From positions 1 to 64,000 of the forward strand of contig CALSTB010000001.1 of the NCBI GenBank assembly GCA_943789165.1: a stretch of DNA of 64,000 bases, written 5' to 3'. Positions 47,156 through 55,002 of the stretch are shown here, piece by piece. The DNA comes from an uncultured Bacteroidia bacterium. Lineage in GTDB: Bacteria; Bacteroidota; Bacteroidia; NS11-12g; UBA9320. A model generated the notes under the pieces. It made no database searches, was not told where the DNA came from, and saw only the letters and a program-made list of their open reading frames with translations. Position numbers and translations under genes: made by a program. Each line of letters begins with the position of its first letter. Position 1 is the first letter of the stretch.

Positions 47156-47346
47156 TTATGACGGCGTCCGCCGGCTGGCGGAGTGACACATGGATTTTCC
47201 CGAAAATCCAGACATAAAAAAAGACCCAACCGTAGTTGAGCCTTTTTCGTGGTGTGGGGCGTCCGCCGGCTGGCGGAGTACGACACATGGATTTTCACTG
47301 AAAATCCAGACATAAAAAAAGACCCAACCTAAGTTGAGCCTTTTTT
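47156..47346 (-). repeat. Degenerate tRNA-Phe-derived tandem units with GC palindrome and terminator
   Basis: Two units (about 91-98 bp spacing) follow the tRNA on the minus strand. Each has the 3' half of the tRNA (GTGTGG and CACATGGATTTTC on the plus strand), a TCCGCC-GGCT-GGCGGA palindrome in place of the T-arm, a GGATTTTC/GAAAATCC hairpin and a GACCCAAC...TTGAGCC hairpin flanked by A7 and T5-6 that acts as terminator. The tracked ORF 47156-47377 is this repeat and not a gene. Confidence 0.85.
47319..47346 (-). terminator. Terminator of tRNA-Phe
   Basis: On the minus strand GGCTCAAC-TTAG-GTTGGGTC with G-U pairs, then T7. It starts about 7 bases after the tRNA. A second copy with loop TACG lies at about 47214-47247. 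Confidence 0.8.
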
Positions 47347-47347
47347 G

Positions 47348-47420
47348 TGGTGTGGGGCGGGTTTGAACCGCCGACACATGGATTTTCAGTCCATTGCTCT
47401 ACCAACTGAGCTACCGCACC
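47348..47420 (-). tRNA. tRNA-Phe (GAA)
   Basis: 73 bases, cloverleaf complete: acceptor GGTGCGG with CCACACC, D-arm GCTC/GAGC, anticodon arm ATGGA-CTGAAAA-TCCAT (anticodon GAA, plus 47385-47387), T-arm GGCGG-TTCAAAC-CCGCC. CCA is not encoded. The acceptor has a C5-A68 mismatch, also present in the downstream repeat copies. The 5' promoter is TTTG-N18-TACTTTTG. Confidence 0.95.
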
Positions 47421-47445
47421 AAATCCCTCTTTTTCAAGAGGACTG

Positions 47446-47475
47446 CAAAAGTATTATTTATTTCATTTTTACAAA
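47446..47475 (-). promoter_or_regulatory. Promoter of tRNA-Phe (TTTG-N18-TACTTTTG)
   Basis: Minus strand: TTTG at 47472-47475, 18 bases, TACTTTTG at 47446-47453. Both boxes match the Bacteroidota consensus, the best promoter in the window. The 25-base leader to the tRNA carries CCTCTT-GAAA-AAGAGG, a small hairpin. Confidence 0.75.
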
Positions 47476-47575
47476 CGCATATTTTCAAATTTTTTATTCA
47501 TCCAAATTGAACACTTGGGTAAAACTATTGCCCCAACAATGCAGTGGTATAATTGGCATTAACTATTTTCGCTTT

Positions 47576-48877
47576 ATGCAAATAGCTCAGCAAATTGTAT
47601 TTGTTATAGCGCTCGCAGTCGCTACCTATTTTTTCTATAAAAACGTTTCCAAAATACGCAGAAACATTTTACTCGGGAGAGATGAAGACCGAACAGATCA
47701 ACCGAAAAAACGTTGGTCCATCATGTTCAAAGTCGCCTTTGGGCAAACTAAAATGGTGGCACGACCTATCCCCGCCATCCTCCACTTCTTTGTGTACATA
47801 GGCTTTATCCTCATCAATATTGAAGTCCTAGAAATCATCCTTGATGGTGTTCTTGGTACACACAGACTATTTGCCTTCTTAGGTCCTGTCTATAACGTGG
47901 CCATTGGCTTCTTTGAAATACTCGCTGTACTGGTTTTGGTAGGCTGCATCCTCTTCCTAACCCGACGATTTGTCAACAAAATACCGCGTTTCCACAAACC
48001 CGAAATGAAAGGCTGGCCGACTAAAGACGCTACCATCATCCTCATCACAGAAATAGTACTCATGGCTGCCATTTTAAAAATGAATGCCGCCGATCAAATA
48101 CTTCAAGCCCGAGGTGTCGAGCATTATACAGAAGCGGGAAGCTTCCCGGTCAGTCAGTTGCTCGTTCCATTTTTTGAATCATTCTCCAGCGAAGCCCTCA
48201 TCGTTTTCGAACGCATCGCTTGGTGGTTCCACATCATTGGCATCCTCATATTTCTAAACTTTTTACCGTATTCGAAACACTTTCATATCATTTTGGCTTT
48301 CCCAAATACCTTCTACTCGAAGCTCAAACCTATGGGACAAGTCGACAACATCGGTGCGATTACCAATGAAGTGAAAATGATGATGGGCGACCCATCCGCC
48401 GACCCAAATGCCCCACCTCCAGAGAGTTTTGGTGCCAAAGACATCACAGACTTAAGTTGGAAAAACATCATGGACGCATACACGTGCACAGAATGCGGTC
48501 GTTGTACGTCGGTATGCCCAGCCAACCAAACTGGCAAGCTCTTATCCCCTCGAAAAATAATGATGGACACCCGAGACAGAGCGGAAGAAATAGGCAAACG
48601 CATGGATTCAGGAATCACTGAACCTGACGACAAAAATTTGTTGAGCTACATTTCCCCTGAAGAATTATGGGCCTGTAACAGCTGTAACGCTTGCGCAGAA
48701 GCCTGCCCAATAAACATCGACCCGTTAAACGTAATTGGTCAGTTGAGACAATACCTCGTTATGGAAAAAGCTGAGGCACCAAACGAACTCAACATGATGT
48801 TTACCAATATTGAAAACAACGGTGCTCCGTGGCAGTTTCCAGCCACCGATCGCGATAAATGGACGACAGAGATATGA
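47576..48877 (+). CDS. Membrane iron-sulfur oxidoreductase subunit (Hdr/NarI-type fusion)
   Basis: 433 residues from ATG 47576; the track starts in the tRNA. A NarI-like membrane part with five to six helices (IVFVIALAVATYFFY, ILHFFVYIGFILINIE, FEILAVLVLVGCILF) is followed by two 4Fe-4S cluster motifs, CTECGRCTSVCPANQTGK and CNSCNACAEACPINID. This is the heterodisulfide-reductase/GlpC-like electron carrier type and moves electrons from the quinone side to a soluble partner, likely the cysteine-rich protein two genes on. Ends in an ATGA overlap with the HAD gene. Confidence 0.88.
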   Translation: MQIAQQIVFVIALAVATYFFYKNVSKIRRNILLGRDEDRTDQPKKRWSIMFKVAFGQTKMVARPIPAILHFFVYIGFILINIEVLEIILDGVLGTHRLFAFLGPVYNVAIGFFEILAVLVLVGCILFLTRRFVNKIPRFHKPEMKGWPTKDATIILITEIVLMAAILKMNAADQILQARGVEHYTEAGSFPVSQLLVPFFESFSSEALIVFERIAWWFHIIGILIFLNFLPYSKHFHIILAFPNTFYSKLKPMGQVDNIGAITNEVKMMMGDPSADPNAPPPESFGAKDITDLSWKNIMDAYTCTECGRCTSVCPANQTGKLLSPRKIMMDTRDRAEEIGKRMDSGITEPDDKNLLSYISPEELWACNSCNACAEACPINIDPLNVIGQLRQYLVMEKAEAPNELNMMFTNIENNGAPWQFPATDRDKWTTEI

Positions 48878-49296
48878 GTAAAAAATTAAAGGATGTAACG
48901 GTTGATGGCGAGAAGATTAGTCCAGTACTTGACGACAAAGTAAAAAACTATCTGATTGACATTGATGGCACCATCACGGAAGACGTTCCAAATGAAGATC
49001 CAGAAAGAATGGCGGTCGTGGACCCATTTCCAGACGCCTTAGACGTATGTAACCACTGGTACGAAGAAGGCCACATAATCACCTTCTTTACTTCCCGAAC
49101 GGAAGAAACCCGAGAGGTCACCGAAACTTGGCTCAAAAAACACGGTTTTAAATATCACGCACTTCTGATGGGCAAACCTCGTGGTGGCAACTACCATTGG
49201 ATTGACAATCATCCAGTGCGCTCAACAAGATACACGGGCAACTTCACCAAAGGTTTTAAAAAGGTGATGATTTACGTAAATGAGTTTGAAGATTAA
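48874..49296 (+). CDS. HAD-type phosphatase
   Basis: 140 residues from ATG 48874 (ATGA overlap with the gene before). Motif I: YLIDIDGTITEDV (nucleophile and acid Asp); motif II: FFTSRTEETREVTETWL; later KPRGGNYHWIDNHPVR in place of the usual motif III/IV block. A small phosphatase inside an electron-transfer operon is unusual; the substrate is not evident. Five bases separate it from the next gene. Confidence 0.85.
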   Translation: MSKKLKDVTVDGEKISPVLDDKVKNYLIDIDGTITEDVPNEDPERMAVVDPFPDALDVCNHWYEEGHIITFFTSRTEETREVTETWLKKHGFKYHALLMGKPRGGNYHWIDNHPVRSTRYTGNFTKGFKKVMIYVNEFED

Positions 49297-49301
49297 ATAA
49301 C

Positions 49302-50093
49302 ATGGCAGAAAAGATACACGTACCAACGGTAGCAGAACTGAATGCGAAAGGCATTACTCCTGACGTACTTTTTTGGGTAGGCTGCGCTGGAAGTTTTGAC
49401 GAACGTGCTCAAAAAATCACCAAAGCCATGGCCAAAATTTTGGCTCATTTGGAAATCAATTTTGCCATCCTCGGCAAAGAAGAATCTTGCACAGGGGATC
49501 CAGCAAAACGTTCGGGCAATGAGTTTTTATTTCAAATGCAGGCCATGAACAACATTTCCATTATGAATGGGTATGGCATCACCAAAATACTCACTACGTG
49601 CCCGCATTGCTTTAACACGCTTAAAAATGAATACCCTGATCTTGGCGGAAACTACGACGTCATGCATCATACAACGTTCATACAAGACCTTATTAACCAA
49701 GGCAAATTGACTTTTGGTAAAGGGGATTATAAAGGAAAGAAAATCACGTATCATGACAGTTGTTACATCGGTCGTGCCAATGGCATTTACGATGCGCCGC
49801 GTGAAATACTTCAAAAACTCGACGCAGAACTTGTTGAACTAAAACGTTGTCGTACAAATGGTTTCTGTTGCGGTGCCGGTGGCGCTCAAATCTTTAAGGA
49901 AGCTGAAAAAGGCACGAAAGAAGTCAATGTTGAAAGAGCCGAAGAAGCTTTAGAAACGAAGGCGACTATCGTTGCTTCTAACTGTCCGTTTTGCATGACG
50001 ATGTTAAGCGATGGCGTTAAACATTTCAATAAAGAAGGGGAAGTACAAGTGCTAGATTTAGCTGAATTAGTGGCGAACGCCAACGATTTATAG
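49302..50093 (+). CDS. Cysteine-rich CCG-domain iron-sulfur protein
   Basis: 263 residues of the HdrB/LutA/GlpC cysteine-rich family. CCG domain 1 includes VGCAGSFDERAQK and TTCPHCFNTLKNEYP; domain 2 contains YHDSCYIGR, CRTNGFCCGAGGAQIF and ASNCPFCMTML. These bind a noncubane cluster or zinc. With the membrane subunit upstream it forms a likely two-component oxidoreductase; the electron donor is unknown. Confidence 0.9.
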   Translation: MAEKIHVPTVAELNAKGITPDVLFWVGCAGSFDERAQKITKAMAKILAHLEINFAILGKEESCTGDPAKRSGNEFLFQMQAMNNISIMNGYGITKILTTCPHCFNTLKNEYPDLGGNYDVMHHTTFIQDLINQGKLTFGKGDYKGKKITYHDSCYIGRANGIYDAPREILQKLDAELVELKRCRTNGFCCGAGGAQIFKEAEKGTKEVNVERAEEALETKATIVASNCPFCMTMLSDGVKHFNKEGEVQVLDLAELVANANDL

Positions 50094-50095
50094 TC

Positions 50096-50575
50096 ATGAA
50101 TAATTGGAATCAACTAGCAGACGACGCACGAGTTTGGCTATACGGTGCCAACCGAGCTTTAACGGAGTCAGAGGAGTCGCAAATCTTACTCATGTTAGAT
50201 CGTTTCTGCGACGAATGGGCCGCGCATGGTGCAAAGCTCAATTGTGGGTTTCAAATCTTACACCACCAAATAATTGTGTTGGGCGTAGATGAAGCAAGTG
50301 CAGCAGCATCTGGTTGCAGCATAGATTCATCAGTAAAGGTGTTTAGAGACATTGACGCACAATTTCAACTTGATTTATTCAATCGCTTGAGGTCGTATCA
50401 CATTATAGGAAATACCATATCTGCTATAGATTCAACTCACGTTAAGGCAAAAGTGGATACCGAACAAGTGAAAGCGGATTCGGGTTTTATTGACATGTTA
50501 ATCGCAACAAAAGGCGAGGTCAACAATGCGCTGATTAAGCCTATGTCTCAGACTTGGTTGTCGAAATATTTGTAA
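50096..50575 (+). CDS. Conserved protein with SIDSSV motif (often named ABC transporter ATPase)
   Basis: 159 residues. WLYGANRALTESEESQI, WAAHGAKLNCGFQIL and ASGCSIDSSVKVFRDID match a Bacteroidota family that databases often label ABC transporter ATPase, but there is no Walker A motif, so that name is not supported. Two bases after the Fe-S gene, hence in the operon. Function unknown. Confidence 0.82.
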   Translation: MNNWNQLADDARVWLYGANRALTESEESQILLMLDRFCDEWAAHGAKLNCGFQILHHQIIVLGVDEASAAASGCSIDSSVKVFRDIDAQFQLDLFNRLRSYHIIGNTISAIDSTHVKAKVDTEQVKADSGFIDMLIATKGEVNNALIKPMSQTWLSKYL

Positions 50576-50579
50576 AACG

Positions 50580-51377
50580 TTACCCCGGCAAAATCATCAA
50601 CGGTATTTGAATTTGTCCCGTTAATTTTTTGGTTGTACTTCTACTAAATAAGTAGTCTAAACGTGTATTATGTCTGTGACAAACCACCAATAAATCTAGG
50701 TGATTCTCCTTTAAATATTTAGTGATACCTTCTTCTGGTGTTTTGGCATTCACGGTGTCTACATGAATCTGCATTCCGTTTAACCCAAGGCTTTTACTTG
50801 CCTTTTCGTCTTCAGTAAGCAAGACATGCAAGATGGACAGCCGCACATTGTGTTTGTTTTTGAAATTCTCTAAAATCTTTTCCAATTCTTGCACATGAGG
50901 TATTTCCTGCTTGGCCGTGGCAATACACACTTTTGGCTCGTCTCCTATTACGTATCCCATCGGAATGGCCAGTAACGGTGCGAAGCCAAGTCGTACAATA
51001 TGCTCAGTGTTCGACCCTAAGACTTTACTAGACAAATCATTCGCACCTCGCGTACCCATCACAATTAAATGTGCATTTTTCGCTGTACAAAATCCAGGTA
51101 GGATGTCTTGCAAGTATCCCAGTTTCGCAAAGGTTTCAACCCGCCCACGACCTTCGAATTTTTCATCTAAACGTTTCTTTTCCGCTTTCAAATCACGTTC
51201 CGCATCTTTTAGCATCAAATCCGTAATGTTAATCATCATACCGGGCGTTGATCTTGGAGGAACAACGCTATGTATCAAAATGAGTCGAAATCCATCTGAG
51301 TCAAACATATCATATACAAAGTCAGCAGCCTGCTGCGCATTGTCTGAAAAATCCGTTGGCAACAAGATGTTCATCAT
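50580..51377 (-). CDS. Universal stress protein, tandem UspA domains
   Basis: 265 residues with two Usp folds. Domain 1: ILLPTDFSDNAQQAADFVYDM and IVMGTRGANDLSSKVLGSNTEHIVRLG (ATP-binding GxxG type). Domain 2 ends LLVVCHRHNTRLDYLFSRSTTKKLTGQIQIPLMILP. The start ATGATG overlaps the preceding small gene by 4 bases. Convergent with the 50096 gene, four bases apart. Confidence 0.92.
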   Translation of the reverse strand: MMNILLPTDFSDNAQQAADFVYDMFDSDGFRLILIHSVVPPRSTPGMMINITDLMLKDAERDLKAEKKRLDEKFEGRGRVETFAKLGYLQDILPGFCTAKNAHLIVMGTRGANDLSSKVLGSNTEHIVRLGFAPLLAIPMGYVIGDEPKVCIATAKQEIPHVQELEKILENFKNKHNVRLSILHVLLTEDEKASKSLGLNGMQIHVDTVNAKTPEEGITKYLKENHLDLLVVCHRHNTRLDYLFSRSTTKKLTGQIQIPLMILPG

Positions 51378-51739
51378 GATGCGGTAGAATTATGGGAGAG
51401 TTGCATTTGGTGTTCTAGGCTGTATCCATCTGTTTGGACCGTTTCGATCCAGATGTTCCTCATTTTACGAAATACTTGTACGTGTAATCCAGCTTGTTTT
51501 TCAAAAGCCTCTTCAACTTCTGCCACCGTCATTTCTTTGTGTATCTCAATAACTACGGGAAGACTAACAGAAACAAGATTCTCAATGGCTTCTGTCCCAA
51601 ACACCCTCATTTTAGCATCTGACGATTCACCATCATCATGCGATTTTTTAAACAACTCTATTTTTAATCCCTCATACTTATCAGCAAACTGATGCTTCAG
51701 GTCTAATACTGTTTGTCCTTCTTCGATTCTTAAATTCAT
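51374..51739 (-). CDS. Hypothetical protein between two Usp genes
   Basis: 121 residues, no signal or membrane helix. Predicted mixed alpha/beta: VLDLKHQFADKYEGLKIELF, VVIEIHKEMTVAEVEEAFEKQAGLHVQVFRK. This layout, a ubiquitin-like strand followed by helix, is seen in small Bacteroidota proteins next to stress genes, but I do not recognise the family. Coupled to the downstream Usp gene by overlap. Confidence 0.75.
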   Translation of the reverse strand: MNLRIEEGQTVLDLKHQFADKYEGLKIELFKKSHDDGESSDAKMRVFGTEAIENLVSVSLPVVIEIHKEMTVAEVEEAFEKQAGLHVQVFRKMRNIWIETVQTDGYSLEHQMQLSHNSTAS

Positions 51740-51811
51740 TGTGCTTTATTTATGTCCGTTGCAAAAATTGATTTCTATCTCTCCCGATTTCCTGTGTTTT
51801 ATGTTCACTTA

Positions 51812-52609
51812 TTAAAATATCAATACCGGCATTTTACTTGTAATGGCCAGTTGTTTTGAAACGCTTTTGTGGAATAGATTATTGATAAAACTTCGTTTGT
51901 GCCTTTTTAATGCAATGAGTTGTAAATCATTCTCCCACACATACTCGTTCAATTCTGCTGCAATATCTTCACCAGCAATGGTATCCACGTTTGCTGTCGG
52001 TTCAAAATGTCGTACAACGGCAAGCATTTCATCAGCGTTTATTTTTTTATTCGACACATGGATAATGCTTAAATCAGATGAAAAAGGTTTGACGACTTCT
52101 TGAAAATCCAAAATCGCATTGTCCGACTCCATACTAAAATCTGTTGCGTATCCGACCTTGGTCCAGCCAATATACACCGAGCCTTCTGGCACAATAATCA
52201 TTGGGATTTCACAGCGTTGCATGACGTCACTTGATGTGGTCCCAATCCATTTGTCAAAGGCATTGGTAGCTCCTTTTGTCCCCATCACAACCAAGTATAT
52301 GGTCGATTCAGCCTGAATTTCACGAATCATATCCACCACCAAACCAAAGGTTTGCCAAATACGGATGTTACCGCCAATCGACGATTTAATGCGACTCGCT
52401 AGATCATCTAGCTTTTTAGAGTTTTCTAATTGTTGCTGATCCATTAAATCCTTCACAGTTGAAGGTGGCGCATGGACGTCTAAAACAGGCACATGTTGTG
52501 CGTGCGCCAGAATCACTTCGGCATCGAGATCACGGGCAATTCGGGCTGCATAATTTGCTGCATTCTCAGATATATCAGAAAAGTCAACAGGACATACGAT
52601 GGTCTTCAT
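51812..52609 (-). CDS. Universal stress protein, tandem UspA domains
   Basis: 265 residues from ATG 52609; the track start at 52681 adds 24 codons. N-terminal IVCPVDFSDISENAANYAARIA, ATP site VVMGTKGATNAFDKWIGTTSSDVMQRC; second domain ends QLIALKRHKRSFINNLFHKSVSKQLAITSKMPVLIF. Similar to the Usp 0.4 kb downstream on the same strand, presumably an old duplication. The second-domain part is the more divergent. Confidence 0.92.
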   Translation of the reverse strand: MKTIVCPVDFSDISENAANYAARIARDLDAEVILAHAQHVPVLDVHAPPSTVKDLMDQQQLENSKKLDDLASRIKSSIGGNIRIWQTFGLVVDMIREIQAESTIYLVVMGTKGATNAFDKWIGTTSSDVMQRCEIPMIIVPEGSVYIGWTKVGYATDFSMESDNAILDFQEVVKPFSSDLSIIHVSNKKINADEMLAVVRHFEPTANVDTIAGEDIAAELNEYVWENDLQLIALKRHKRSFINNLFHKSVSKQLAITSKMPVLIF

Positions 52610-52777
52610 ATAGCTGGGGATTTTAAGTTTAATTATACAAAGTAGTCTGAAACTGTGAAACAGCCTACTGACCATCATCAATTACCACTGTGATATATTA
52701 CAGTGAAATAAATTTCATTCTTACCCAACCCTTTTGATTTATGCCACGTCATAGGGTCATAAATCACTTTTATATCT

Positions 52778-54262
52778 ATGAACAAACTCACCTTCCTGCT
52801 TGTATTAGTTTTTTTCACAACACTATCTTTTGGTCAAAACAAAGAATCTATCCTTTTCGACTCTGATAGTTACCGGTTAACGCCTTTTCAGACCGAGAAA
52901 ATAAACGTGCTATTAAATCAACGGGAGGGTGATGGTTGTTCGGTTGCTATTTCAGGTCATACCGATTCTGACGCTGACGATGACTACAACTTACAACTTT
53001 CACAAAACCGAGTGAAGGCTGTTAAAGCCTTTATAACAACACACTTTAGCGAAGTAGACATAGAAGATGAGGCCTATTATGGTGAACATAAACCCATCGC
53101 TGACAACAACAATGATCAAAGCAAAGCATTCAACCGTAGAGTTGAAATAACACTTCATTGCAACAACGGTGAAACCGAAGGCAATGTATGGCCAATACTA
53201 AACCAAATTCAACCAAAACCCACAGACTTACATTTTGACGGAGCCAAAGGAGGTGTGTTCGACTTAAAAAACGGCGCGCACATCTCAATAGCTCCAAAGA
53301 CTTTCCCTGATGGGCAAATAAACCTTAAAGTATCAGAGTGCGTAACCATAGGCGATGCGTTCGCCTATGGCCTCACTACGCAATCTAATCGAACGGGTGA
53401 CGGCTTGCAATCATCTGGCATGTACCGCGTCGAAGCCTTTCAGAATGGCGCATTAATCCCCAATTTAAAGTACAACGAAATCGTTATTTACGTTCCTGTA
53501 GATCAGGAAGACTACCAAACTTTTGACGCCACCGATGAAGGAAAATATACCGAATGGAATGCCAGACCGAAATCAGAAGACAAGTTTATTAAGCCATATC
53601 AAAGCTTGTGTGAACTAACCTCGTGCACTATCGAAACTGCAGCCAAAGGCATGTCGAGGTTTGTGAATTGCAAGTTCTTCTGGTGTAAAATAAAGAGTTT
53701 CTTTTCAAGAAGTTATAAAAAAGACCGCGACGCTTATGTGTTGTCAACCCTCAAACGCAATCCAAATTTTGACGCGATGTACAACGTATATAAAACGGGT
53801 TTGGACAAAGAGTTTAAGAATGAAACCGGCTTTGCCAAATTTGTGGCCAATAACAGTTATGATGACATCCTTGCGAAAATGAATGAGCTTTTTCCAAGAT
53901 TCACAAACGATGTATTTTATGCCATGCAAATTCCCTCGTATTCATGGGTAAATTGTGATCGATTTACCAACTATTCGAACTTAACGACGGTAACCATTCC
54001 CGAAAAAGTGACTGAGGGCAAAGACATTCGGTTGTATTTTAAGAAGTTGAATTGTGTGATGCGACCAAATGGACAATCGCTGAACAAATCTGCTAAATTC
54101 AATCGCATCCCAGTGGGTAAGATTGCGACCTTAGTGATATTAAAATCCGTTAACGACGTGTTGATGATGAGCAGTGAAGACTTTAAAGTGGGCGACAAGC
54201 CAAAGATTCATTTTAAGCCAGTTCACAGTGCAGACTTAAAAGGCGTGTTTGACGAGAACTAA
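52778..54262 (+). CDS. OmpA-domain protein with N-terminal peptidoglycan domain
   Basis: 494 residues with a signal peptide (LTFLLVLVFFTTLSFGQ). The OmpA-like peptidoglycan domain lies immediately behind it (~20-130): ILFDSDSYRLTPFQTEK, SGHTDSDADDDYNLQLSQNRVKAV, YGEHKPIADNNNDQSKAFNRRVEI. Usually this domain is C-terminal. The remaining ~360 residues (FDLKNGAHISIAPKTFPDGQINLKV) resemble a ZU5-like or carboxypeptidase-regulatory-like part. Convergent with the DUF2807 gene, overlapping by four bases. Confidence 0.88.
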   Translation: MNKLTFLLVLVFFTTLSFGQNKESILFDSDSYRLTPFQTEKINVLLNQREGDGCSVAISGHTDSDADDDYNLQLSQNRVKAVKAFITTHFSEVDIEDEAYYGEHKPIADNNNDQSKAFNRRVEITLHCNNGETEGNVWPILNQIQPKPTDLHFDGAKGGVFDLKNGAHISIAPKTFPDGQINLKVSECVTIGDAFAYGLTTQSNRTGDGLQSSGMYRVEAFQNGALIPNLKYNEIVIYVPVDQEDYQTFDATDEGKYTEWNARPKSEDKFIKPYQSLCELTSCTIETAAKGMSRFVNCKFFWCKIKSFFSRSYKKDRDAYVLSTLKRNPNFDAMYNVYKTGLDKEFKNETGFAKFVANNSYDDILAKMNELFPRFTNDVFYAMQIPSYSWVNCDRFTNYSNLTTVTIPEKVTEGKDIRLYFKKLNCVMRPNGQSLNKSAKFNRIPVGKIATLVILKSVNDVLMMSSEDFKVGDKPKIHFKPVHSADLKGVFDEN

Positions 54263-55002
54263 GGAAGTTTCAATAACCGTCCTGTACTCTTTTGGGTATG
54301 CACTTCTTTATGGTCAGTTGGTTCTACCACGTAGTATAAGTTTCCCTTATTGTAAATGCCCGCGTATATCAGCTTGGTAGCGTTTATATAACAATCTAAT
54401 GGCGTATGGATGTCGATTAAAGCCTCTTCAGCAACAAGGTCTCTCCCGTCAAAGTTTGTAATCTCTTCAATCGATCCCTTTATTTTTTTAGCCGAACCGT
54501 GTAAAATGGTTGCACCTGAGTTGATAGACTCTACGTACACTTCTCCTGTTGCCTTTAGCGTCAACTCAATATCCTCCAATGCAGAATGATAGATGTTCAA
54601 ATTGTTCAACGACAATGTATCACCTGATGTGACATTCGTTGCACCAAATAGCGACAATTCAGTCAGGTCATGAATAAATATTTCTATGGTAATAATGCGG
54701 TCGTACGACCGAACAAAGTTGCACTTGTTGCAGTTCTCAATCGTGAGCAATGTTCCGTCTACTTCTGCCTGAACACCTTCCAAAATATTTTCACCCCCAG
54801 TTAAGAGCATGCGTTCACCTTGGCTGGTATCTTGAGAAATAATCAGTTTAAACTTATCGCCAATAGATATTTTATCAAAAGACTTTAAAGGTCTTTCAAT
54901 CGTGACGTCTTTACCGGTTGAACTGATACAATCATCCCATTGCTCTTTTTTACATCCTGTAAAAAGCAACATGACAACCGATATGGCAGTTAGGATTCTC
55001 AT
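54259..55002 (-). CDS. DUF2807 lipoprotein
   Basis: 247 residues with lipoprotein signal (ILTAISVVMLLFTGC). The body is a right-handed beta-helix of the DUF2807/GIN family (LTELSLFGATNVTSGDTLSLNNL, EVYVESINSGATILHGSAKKIKG). Start overlaps the pagL-like stop by four bases (ATGA), so they are co-translated; the pairing suggests both act in the outer membrane. Confidence 0.88.
   Translation of the reverse strand: MRILTAISVVMLLFTGCKKEQWDDCISSTGKDVTIERPLKSFDKISIGDKFKLIISQDTSQGERMLLTGGENILEGVQAEVDGTLLTIENCNKCNFVRSYDRIITIEIFIHDLTELSLFGATNVTSGDTLSLNNLNIYHSALEDIELTLKATGEVYVESINSGATILHGSAKKIKGSIEEITNFDGRDLVAEEALIDIHTPLDCYINATKLIYAGIYNKGNLYYVVEPTDHKEVHTQKSTGRLLKLP

Noticed and set aside
47156-47377. 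73-codon minus-strand ORF
   Set aside because: It translates the tRNA-derived repeat units, contains two copies of the same peptide and has no independent support.
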